In this document: one piece after another, positions 55,743 to 64,000 of the stretch
How the letters are laid out: each line of letters begins with the position of its first letter
Position numbering within the stretch: position 1 is the stretch's first letter
NCBI GenBank assembly: GCA_963922205.1
Contig: CAWUHX010000204.1
Location: 248,001 to 312,000 of the forward strand
Length of the DNA stretch: 64,000 nucleotides
Source of the DNA: Romanomermis culicivorax
Lineage: Eukaryota > Nematoda > Enoplea > Mermithida > Mermithidae
Reading direction: 5' to 3'
Notes under the pieces: generated by a model
Database searches by the model: none
Told to the model about the DNA's origin: nothing
The model's input: the letters and a program-made list of their open reading frames with translations, nothing else
Made by a program: the position numbers and the translations under genes

Positions 55743-56819
55743 CTGTGGAGGAAAAAGTGGAAATATATTTGCAGTGAATGTTCGGGAGTAATTCACACAG
55801 TAAAAGATCTCTAAAATTTTGGTTTTCATAACTTTATGTTCAGGGGATTTTTACTGTTTTTCATTTGGAATGATTCTTTGTCGGATTTTGACTTTGCTTA
55901 TTACATCCTGACTTCTACTGTTCATCAGATTACAATATCTATTGACAGTTTTTCTCGAATTATTTTAAATAATAAATCCGAAAAGCAAATTATGTTTCAT
56001 ATTTTGCATACGATTTTCTGCTTAACACCACTCAACTGACCCTCAGAAGCTTTAAGAGTAAAAAATCCTACAGTAAGCTTTGTTCTCCAGTATTTCAACT
56101 AAGTACAGATATAGCAGCTGTTATTCTTTTTTCGGCCAGAGATAAATCTGATACTCAAGAATTTACAATAACCTTGGTATCCAACTTTATGGTCATAATT
56201 TCATGTTTATTAGAGATTTACAGATCCGTAAATCGAAAATTTGAACTGAAATCAGTGAATTATGTGCCTTTCTTGCATTTTTGGAACTATCAAAAGAACC
56301 AACACCTCCTGTAGGGCGACCGAAGTGCAAAAAATGCGGTTTTTATCGTACGTGACAATAAAAACTCATTCGGACAGAATTTTTAGACTTTATGTGCAAA
56401 TGTTCACAATCCCTTTTAAGGTTTGTCAACTAAAATATTTACAATGGTCCGAAATATTCAAGTATAACAATTGTATCGTAAAATCTTCGTGTAAACGACG
56501 ACGACAGTGCTAAACTTAGTCATTTTTCGATTCACAGTCTATTCTTTCCGAATGAGCCTCGCCTAGCAGAAAGATGTTCATACAAATAATGAACAATCTG
56601 CGTATACAGACAACCTTTTTCTCAAGTTAACTGTAGCAGTTAGGCAAACAAATGGAGGAAAAAGATTCTGGCCTACGATGGAGACTTTGTTTTTTACTCG
56701 CCGATTTTTACGGATAATTTTGCTTTCAGAGGCTCATTTTAAAACGAATAGACTACACTTATTTCTACTCAATACAGAATTTCTTCGATTATTCCTACCA
56801 CCTCGTGGACTAAGCTTAC

Positions 56820-56912
56820 TTGAACCGGTTCTTGATCATTTTTGGCCAATGCAGAACAAATCATAACAAGGATGGAAAAAATCAAAGTCAAACTGGTCAT
56901 TTTCGCCGCCAT
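56820..56912 (-). CDS. Signal-peptide exon, likely exon 1 of the 55446 gene
   Basis: Minus strand ATG at 56912: MAAKMTSLTLIFSILVMICS, then ALAKNDQEPVQ and a GTAAGC donor after 56820 (phase 0). A TATATA stands about 25 nt upstream on the minus strand (near 56935). The pairing with the exon at 55742 is inferred from phase and strand. Confidence 0.45.
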
Positions 56913-57209
56913 TTCGTTCTTGAATTTTTTTAATATATAAACAAAAGACCGCCTAATTCTGTGCAAGGTTATCAATTTATAACGAAAATTTGTGATTAAA
57001 TTATTTTCAACCTTTTTACGTCAAGCCGTGCATGACTTCGACCACCGATATTCAAATGCCAAAATATCTAGTCTCTCAACTTCCTTGTTGGTGAAATTAC
57101 TTGAAATTATGTATGTTTATGGTGACATTTTCTGTCGGGATTTTCACGACATCGAAATGTTACTTCTTATCGTTAAAATTACTTCTTTTGGCCAAGTTTA
57201 TTGTTAATC

Positions 57210-57290
57210 ATGAAGTTTTACTGCTTATTCATAATTTTCATCGTAGGTGTTTCGAGGGCATTGTCACTTGATGAAAACAGTAACGATGAG
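57210..57290 (+). CDS. Candidate first exon with signal peptide
   Basis: ATG at 57210: MKFYCLFIIFIVGVSRALSL then DENSNDE and a GATGAG|GTTAGA donor; 27 codons, phase 0. Arranged head-to-head with the minus-strand exon at 56912, about 300 bp apart. Later exons were not found. Confidence 0.35.
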
Positions 57291-57675
57291 GTTAGAACTG
57301 TAGAGTAGTGTGGAAAAATATCTTTCGATTTTCTGGGGCACTGTTTGATGTTATAGAAATATTATCATAACTCAAGACTTTCTGTTGATTATCACTGTTT
57401 CAATCCTCGCTGCAGTGGCATAGAACGCTTCTGAAACTACGCTACAGTAATCCAATAGTTACATACTAAGTCTAGAATACCTCAACTTAAAATTTACTCT
57501 CCAGTGTCAAAATAGCGCTTCTGGAGAGTTTTCCTTCTTTGAGAATACTCGATAGAGTGGCATAAAAAAGTGATCTGCCATGATGACGGTCCATCCAAAA
57601 ATTTTGCCTACCAACCTATCATCGAAGTTAGAAAATAACTTAGGGAAAGATGTTCGCTGTTACTCTACTGGGACA

Positions 57676-57988
57676 GGTTTTATCAAAGTTACTTGAGGTC
57701 CAGCTGAGCTGCAGCTTAACTCTATATGTTATACTATTGCTGTTAAGCTGCGGCTCAGCTTTAGCTTAACTCATGCACGCAAAACATATCGAGAAAGTTG
57801 AGCTGCAGCTGAGCTATAGCTTGACTCTGTATGTTATAACATTATCGTTAGAGTGCAGCTCATCTGCTTCCCCGATAAGTTTTGTGTGTCTGAGTTGAGC
57901 TACAGCTGAACTGCAGCTTAACGGCGATGGTATAACATATAGAATTAAGCTGCAGCTCAGCTGGAGCCCAAATCTCTTTGATGAAACC
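57676..57988. mobile_element. Foldback MITE, copy 3 (313 bp)
   Basis: GGTTTTATCAAAGTTACTTG at the left and CTCTTTGATGAAACC at the right are inverted copies. The interior alternates AGCTGAGCTGCAGCTTAACTC with its inversion. This is the most complete copy in the window. Confidence 0.65.
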
Positions 57989-60268
57989 GGCTTCAGGTTT
58001 CTATAGCACGGCCTGACCTACTAACATGTTCTTCAAGAAATCAGATTTAGAATCGCAAATATTTCAAAATATTTTCTACTCTATCGTGTCGGATGAAATT
58101 TCGGACTGATTTTCCTTTTAACGATTAAGTTTTGCGGTCTCATCTTTCTATAAGTGCTGTCATATATACTGGAGACTGGGTATCAATTTCTAGATAGTTT
58201 GGTTACTATAGAAAACTCCAATGTTGAACTATCATATTTCTGGGACACTGATAGTGAATTAAGTTCTTTGGCTTGAACATAATTCGTGCGATTTTAAGTC
58301 ATATTTGGGTGGATACCTATTCGAAATTGGTAGTAACGGACGGCCGAGATTACCTGGCAAACAGTTCGGTCAACAGCAGCCTAGATTGGATGAATTTGGG
58401 CGACCGGCCGCAATACCAAGAAAACGTTTGCCCGTGGTCAGAAAGACGGAAGTAACCGATAACCCATCGGCTAGTCATTGACGTTGATCCAATACAATGT
58501 TTCGAAAATCATACGCAGTGGCTTACGAATATTCTTCAAATTGTTCGTCAATTGTTTGAGGTGGTTTTTTCATGTGTAGTCTGTTTTCTATAAAAAAAAT
58601 CACGAAGCTCTGTTTTCAAAACCATTTTCACAAACTTATACTTTAGATTTCTTGTGAAGAAATAGTCAAGAGTCCCAAATTTGCAGTATGCGTCTCAAAT
58701 TTGCAGTATGGTTACCCATGAATCGAAAGATGAACTACGGAAATTTTAGAAATGGCGGTCGAGCAGTTGGCTTCTGGGAGGTCCACCAGTTGGCTTTGCC
58801 GGACTCAAAAATTTTGAAGTTTATTACATCTTGTGACCACACAGAACTTTTTCAAGTGTTATGTGTCAAGTTTAGGGCATTGCTGATAACATGCAGAAAA
58901 TCGGATGGTCATACCCCAGCTTACATGAGCTAAATCAGGGGTGAAGTCAGAAAACGAGAGTCGAATTCCCCACAACTACCCTGCGCCGTTTTAATCCCTA
59001 CTTTTCGCCGATTCCATGAACACGTAACCATGTTCGCTTTCGAGCATACATCTTATACAGCCCCCATGAATGGCACTTAAATTCTTCTCAACTCACCGTG
59101 AATATATGCGAAACATGGCAGTACTTTTGTGGTTTCCACATGAATGAAAATACAACCAATTTGTGTAGTTATGCCATATACAGTGTAAAAATCCCATGAT
59201 TTATGTATATTAGAAGACGCCCTCCACCATTAACCTATGAAATATGTGTTATGAAGTCTGATGAAGTCCGAGAGCTCATTGAGAGTAAATGGTGTGAGGT
59301 CAGATTGTCTTCCGGTAAAACTCATTCTCAGACGTATCGGCAGAAAAAAAGTCGTGAAACTTCTGGTAAAATTCACAACCAACTGAATAATGAACTTACT
59401 AAATTTAAGCACGTAGTAACGAAGTCGCTGAAGCTTTTCAAAGGCGGTGAAAAACATGTGCGGTGTGGGACACTGTTTCCATCAAAATTTGTTTTTTTTT
59501 AAATCAGGAGCATCGGTATAGCATTGGAATTTGGGGGCGGTCGTCCAATTTTTTTCAAAAGTGCTCAGAACTCAGTCAAAATTAATCATGAAGAACTTCG
59601 TTCTTAGATGTTTCTCAATAATTTTTCTTTATATTTGCACACAATAATTTCTTGCACGCATAATTTTGTTTTCATGAAATGAAAAAAAATCCAAAAATAA
59701 AAATTCTGATAGTGGGCAGGCATAGGGGGATCCCCAGAAACATTGTAGTTGGGTCGTCGATAAAGGCGACTTTTGATATCAAACATTTCAAACGGCGTCC
59801 CATGATGCACGTTCATGTTCAAATGAAATGATCGCTCAACGTACACAAAAAATCAAAGTTAATCATCATTTGCCGAATAACTGAACATTCTTAAAATAAT
59901 AGTAATTGCTGTTTAACAATGATAAGATTTGTATTATGGTACGAACGGAAAATTAACATTTTTGATCATTTTTTGTTCAAAAATGACGCAGAAATTTTTC
60001 AGCTTTTTCATCCAAAAGAATAAATTTGCTTGTCATTCCTAAGATGGTGGCACGGCAACCATTGGCTAGATTATCGAAATGTCAGAGACACCGTTTACAG
60101 AAGCATAAGAGTCCCGCTTGGTCCAAGCAAATTGCAAACTTTTTGTACATTTTGAAACTTTTCTAAGTACCCATTCTTTTCTCCATCCATGATTACAGGA
60201 TTGAACGAGATGATTTATTAATGGATTTTCATAGTAAATACAAATTGGCGGACTACAAAAAATCACCT
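57989..60268. other. Host DNA, no gene recognised
   Basis: A GC-richer open frame at about 58310-58455 (VVTDGRDYLANSSVNSS... to SERRK, stop 58453) could be a terminal exon but has no known domain. A short tandem duplication (CAAATTTGCAGTATG) lies near 58677-58710. The rest is AT-rich. Confidence 0.35.
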
Positions 60269-61111
60269 TCAGCACCAAGGTGTCTCGGATCTATTGCATA
60301 TCAATTCAATGTTCAAAACGTGCACAGTACTCATATCAATAGCCAATTTTAGTCGACTTTTGACCGTGTATTTCACCGTTCTTAGTCCACCTTTTCTATC
60401 CCGCTTCCTCGACTCCCGTTTTTGGTCGCCCAAACGTCTCATGTCCCTCATATATCTTTTGGAATTATGCAAATTCCTAAAGGCCGTCCGCCTATCAACG
60501 TTGGAATTTTTCGGCGGTCTCTCTATTATTAAACCCGCATCTTTTAATCTTAAGTAAAATTCGTCGTCCTCCAAACCCCAACCCCAATATTTATTGGACA
60601 TACCGTCGGCTAGACGGAAATTTTCGTTCGTCATTAATAAAATGCCGCCGATAAATTTGGAATAATTATACAACGGGTGATAGTCGGGCGACGACAAATG
60701 ATAAACGCCGGTTTTACGAGGATATTCGTAGCTAAAATTCGAATTTAAGGGTAAAAGATCGACGTCGTGCATTGCGAAATAATCGCAACCGAAATTTCTA
60801 GGGCACGATTCTAAAAAACCGACGTTAATTAACGAAGCTCGATTGAAACGGTAATTGTCCACTTGATTGACGATCAAAATTTCGTGATCGATAGCTTGAT
60901 CGAGCAAAAACTGATGCATATAAGGGGCGAAAATCAATAGTTCGTCGAATCGATCGCGAAACGGAACTAATACACATAATTTGTGAATCGAACGTTTTAA
61001 ATTTTCGTTAGCGACGTCGTCGAAGTCCACGAGTCTAGAATAAATTATGAGTATGATAATTAGTGAGGTTACGGAACCAAGGAGTAGCGGAATTCGCACC
61101 CCAAATCGCAT
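60269..61111 (-). CDS. B4GALT7: Beta-1,4-galactosyltransferase 7 (xylosylprotein galactosyltransferase)
   Basis: A complete 280-residue, intronless minus-strand ORF. An N-terminal signal anchor (about residues 8-25, LLLGSVTSLIIILIIY) fits a type II Golgi protein. Conserved family motifs follow: VPFRDRFDELL, the metal-binding FAMHDVDLLP, FIGGIL, and WGWGLEDDEFYLR, with the C-terminal ...TPWC. Family role: adds the first galactose to xylose in the glycosaminoglycan-protein linker (SQV-3 in C. elegans). Length is close to SQV-3. A splice acceptor TTTTTCAG ends 15 nt before the ATG (61127-61128), and AATAAA lies ~50 nt past the stop (60214-60219). No introns is unusual and could mean a retrocopy, but the frame is intact. 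Confidence 0.93.
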   Translation of the reverse strand: MRFGVRIPLLLGSVTSLIIILIIYSRLVDFDDVANENLKRSIHKLCVLVPFRDRFDELLIFAPYMHQFLLDQAIDHEILIVNQVDNYRFNRASLINVGFLESCPRNFGCDYFAMHDVDLLPLNSNFSYEYPRKTGVYHLSSPDYHPLYNYSKFIGGILLMTNENFRLADGMSNKYWGWGLEDDEFYLRLKDAGLIIERPPKNSNVDRRTAFRNLHNSKRYMRDMRRLGDQKRESRKRDRKGGLRTVKYTVKSRLKLAIDMSTVHVLNIELICNRSETPWC

Positions 61112-63146
61112 CAATTATAAGATAATCTGAAAAATGGAAGAGAAAAAGTATAGTGTTTTTCTCAAAAATGTTCATAAACTGAAAAATAAATCTATGAGTG
61201 AGTTTATACGTATAATTGGGGAAGTGTTATAGAAAATCTCCCCCAGATATGATAACCACATGATTTGCCGACGATATGGCCGCTTAGAGCTTAGCCATAC
61301 GGACCGTAATCTTACGGACAAAAACTAAGAAATACTGGTTTTTGTCATTCTTAGACAAAAAATGGCAAGAATGTCAATTTTTCGGCGCTTCGCATCAAAA
61401 ATACATATTTTTACGTCATAAAAAAATAAATATTTTTCAATCGTTTTGAGGCTTTTTAGGTTAAAAAATCGATTTTTCCCTCAACGACGTACCCCTAATG
61501 TTTTGGCTATGGCGAGAAACTAAAAAAAGGTTTTTTAAAACGTAAAGAATAACGGGACAAGAAAAATAGAAAACGAAATTGGAATTAAATCACGAGAACT
61601 TTACTCAATCACGCGAAAAGCTATATTTACAGATTAGATATAAATAGCAGGATTAATCAATGAAAAAGTGGCCAAATATGAAGTTTACTCATAAACAAAT
61701 TATACTTGAATATAAACCAGAGAAAGAAACATACCATGATAATCATTTTAGAAAAAATCCCCAATATTTTACTTTATTTAACGACATTAATGTAACAGTT
61801 TTTGTTCAATTTTGTAATGGGTGAAGTCAACCCAATGAAATATAACAAATGAGTTGAAAACTGACAAAACCTTTCAAAAAATGGAATAACCTCGAATCGA
61901 TAAGTATCTTTTCAAAATGATGCGAAAAAACTAAATATGAATACCTACAAAAAATTAGGAAATCAAATTTTTTTGTAGTTTGTCGAATGGTTTCACCCCT
62001 ATTCAGCGAAACACACAACACCGAAACTCAAAATAGCGAGAAACTCAAAATAGCGAGACTCATTACAGCGATGTCTCAAAACAGCGATTCGAAAAACAGC
62101 GAAGTGTCAGAACAGATTCTCAAAACAGCGAAGTGTCAGAACAGATTCTCAAAATAGCGACTTTTCAAAAAAGTTATCTTCAGAATGGGACAATGGAGAT
62201 AGAGCGGGGTAGACATTTTGGCATAATAGACCTATTTGGTCCTCCATTTCGATCTGGCGGATATTGGTTGTCACACACTTTGACACGGATCACAACATTT
62301 CTGATAATATGGATCTATAGCATGTGTTTTCACATTACAGCCTTTTATTTTGGTTTGTTTACTATTAACATATCTACATGCATCTATTCGTTTCTTTTTT
62401 CCCTTATTGACTTACTCCCTTTCATATTCTCCTCATTTTGAGCCACTTTTTGTTTAATTTTTCCAGGTCGTGTACTTTTGTTCTATTTTTACCTACTTTT
62501 TATAACAATATTTTATTTTTTGTTTTGCCTTTACCGCTCAATTATTTTATTCATTAATTTAATTTTTTGCACTTAATCTCCATACAAAACAATTTTAATC
62601 CGAAATCCTTAAATTTTTTGGTTTTGATCTCTTTCAAACGTTTTGAAAAAATGTTTTTCTAAGATTTTTTTGCGATTTTGGAATGACCCGTTCCGTACCT
62701 GTAAGAGGTCCGAATAGTTGGAGGGGGCGGGTAAACCCGAAATTTTGTGTGAGGGGGTCGAAAATTTTCCCAAAAAGGCACTTTTTTGCCAATTTTTTTA
62801 AGTCTGGGGGGGGGGGGGGCACGCACGACTAATTGATTTCCTATCTCGAGATGAACAGTTAAACTGAACAAAAAATGATCACTTACAATTAAAATTCGTC
62901 AATTTTCTGGAATTGGCTGATTACAGACTGGACAAATCACAAAACCTGACAAATAAGAACCGATGCTAGTTCAAAATCTTATCAATGCAAAGCCATCTCA
63001 TCATCATCAAAAACCAACCAGATTATTCAGCTAAAAAATTTATTCAAACATAATTGATGATCATTTAAAACGACTTAAACATCAAAAAATTTTACATGAC
63101 ATCTGCTTCTCGAATAATGTCAAAAAATGTGTAGGCAACAACGCTT
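61112..63146. other. Host DNA with short tandem repeats
   Basis: No gene supported. Tandem repeats at 62016-62165: two AACTCAAAATAGCGAG units, then a 29-bp unit with AACAGCGAAGTGTCAGAACA twice. A G-rich patch with a run of ~14 G lies at about 62715-62820. The H2A poly(A) signal (63039-63044) is at the right end. Confidence 0.45.
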
Positions 63147-63442
63147 TCAAAAATCTTGCGAAGGACCCGATTTCGAAACTTTGGTCGATTTTTCGGAAAC
63201 ACTTCCCGTCGACGTCGACGCTTTCTTCGGCAACAAAGTCGGCTGAATGTTGGGCAAAACGCCACCTTGAGCGATAGTGACACCGTGCAACAATTTATTC
63301 AATTCTTCGTCGTTACGGATGGCCAATTGTAAATGACGCGGAATAATACGTGTTTTCTTATTATCGCGTGCTGCATTGCCGGCCAATTCCAAAACTTCGG
63401 CCGTCAAGTATTCCATAACGGCGGCTAAATAAACCGGCGCTC
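63147..63442 (-). CDS. Histone H2A.X-type, terminal exon
   Basis: Minus strand, acceptor AATTTTTCAG at 63443-63445, then ...[72 protein letters not shown] and a longer C-tail ending in SQDF and TGA. The histone-fold helices and acidic patch are intact; SQ-acidic-aromatic at the end is the H2A.X phosphorylation motif used in DNA damage signalling. It is split by an intron and followed by AATAAA (63039-63044), as expected for a replication-independent variant. The first exon (N-tail and helix 1) lies beyond 64000. Confidence 0.92.
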
Positions 63443-64000
63443 CTGAAAAATTGTTCGCTCACATGTACCTCCGTCAAACGAATTAATAATGTCGATTATG
63501 AATGTTATTTGTAATTCAAATTTTTAAAAACGAAAATTTGTCCCGACGTCGTGACTAATACTGATTTCAAAAATGATTTTCCATCAGTGAAGTAACTTTC
63601 GATAAATAACTCGCATTTACAGAAATAATTTATAAAGCACTGCATTTATTCGATTGGAAAAATAGATATTTTCCCACCAAACATACATGTAACGGAGTCC
63701 CGCTTTTTTGGGGCCGGGGGTCAGTAATCCCCAAAATTTTGGGGGAAGGGGTCTCTGAAGGAAAAAAAATTTGATTTTTTCTAGGGATGAGCCGGATCGA
63801 CTTTTTGGCGAGAGCGGATCCGGATCTTGAAAAATTTGGTTCAGCGGATCCGGATCTTGAGGAACAGATCCGAGAGGATCCGGATCTTTCAATAAGTATA
63901 TGTACTATGTCTAATTTGTTTAAAATTGAGTTAAATGAATTTATATTCATTGGTGTCAATAGATTAATAGATTATTAATGATTGAGGTGTTCGTTTATTG
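63443..64000. other. H2A.X intron with repeats
   Basis: Intronic if the histone model is right. It contains the second, inverted copy of the C-run dispersed repeat (63665-63775) and a run of GCGGATCCGGATCTTGA-like units (about 63790-63890). Confidence 0.5.
63665..63775 (-). repeat. C-run dispersed repeat, copy 2
   Basis: The minus strand reads CTTCAGAGACCCCTTCCCCC, AATTTTGGGGATTACTGA, CCCCCGGCCCCAAAAAAGCG and GGACTCCGTTACATGTATG, the same order as 20818-20944. Confidence 0.7.

Overview
The window looks like animal genomic DNA, most likely from a nematode or another small invertebrate. Background sequence is strongly AT-rich with sparse coding. Splice sites have short TTTTCAG-type acceptors, one assembly gap (100 N) is present, and the recognisable host genes are eukaryotic: a DHX15/Prp43-type RNA helicase, an intronless beta-1,4-galactosyltransferase 7 and the last exon of an H2A.X-type histone. 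The nematode call rests on general style (acceptors, a splice acceptor 15 nt before a start codon, short introns), not on a diagnostic marker. Layout: (1) 1-16028, a GC-rich, almost complete Ty3/gypsy-type LTR retroelement (element 1), with the first ~217 bp of its 5' LTR outside the window. The LTR copies differ at only about 2 of 1262 positions, so the insertion is recent. Its order is LTR, a 3.7-kb leader made of three repeat blocks, Gag capsid, nucleocapsid, a Pro/Ala-rich Gag tail, an envelope-like glycoprotein, a transmembrane segment, two retropepsin domains, RT, RNase H, integrase, a small basic ORF, LTR. (2) 16029-32558, host DNA: DHX15 exons (minus strand) beside the gap, a Lys/Thr-repeat protein exon (plus strand), MITEs, palindromes and a perfect 24-bp hairpin. 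(3) 32559-41802, element 2, an older relative of element 1 (LTRs ~96% identical by eye) with the same gag-env-pol order but many stops, frameshifts and a mutated RT active site. It lies between two homologous 147-nt host exons on the minus strand. (4) 41835-42705, a tRNA-derived SINE-like repeat (minus strand) split by a 674-bp hAT-like MITE. (5) 46806-51181, a second SINE copy split by element 3, an internally deleted LTR element with a perfect 5-bp target duplication; a third SINE copy follows at 51221. (6) 53058-54217, an inverted-repeat element with a 9-bp target duplication and a decayed FLYWCH-like finger (MULE-like). (7) 54218-64000, small secreted-protein gene candidates, B4GALT7, the H2A.X exon and short repeats. 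The main biological point is that elements 1 and 2, though clearly diverged, both place an envelope-like glycoprotein upstream of Pol, in frame with it, so that protease, RT and integrase would be translated as an extension of the envelope's cytoplasmic tail. That is not the usual gag-pol-env order. Element 1 adds a second protease domain, an SR-rich linker, splice signals and a leader array of TGACGTCA sites. All family assignments were made by reading motifs; no database search was run.
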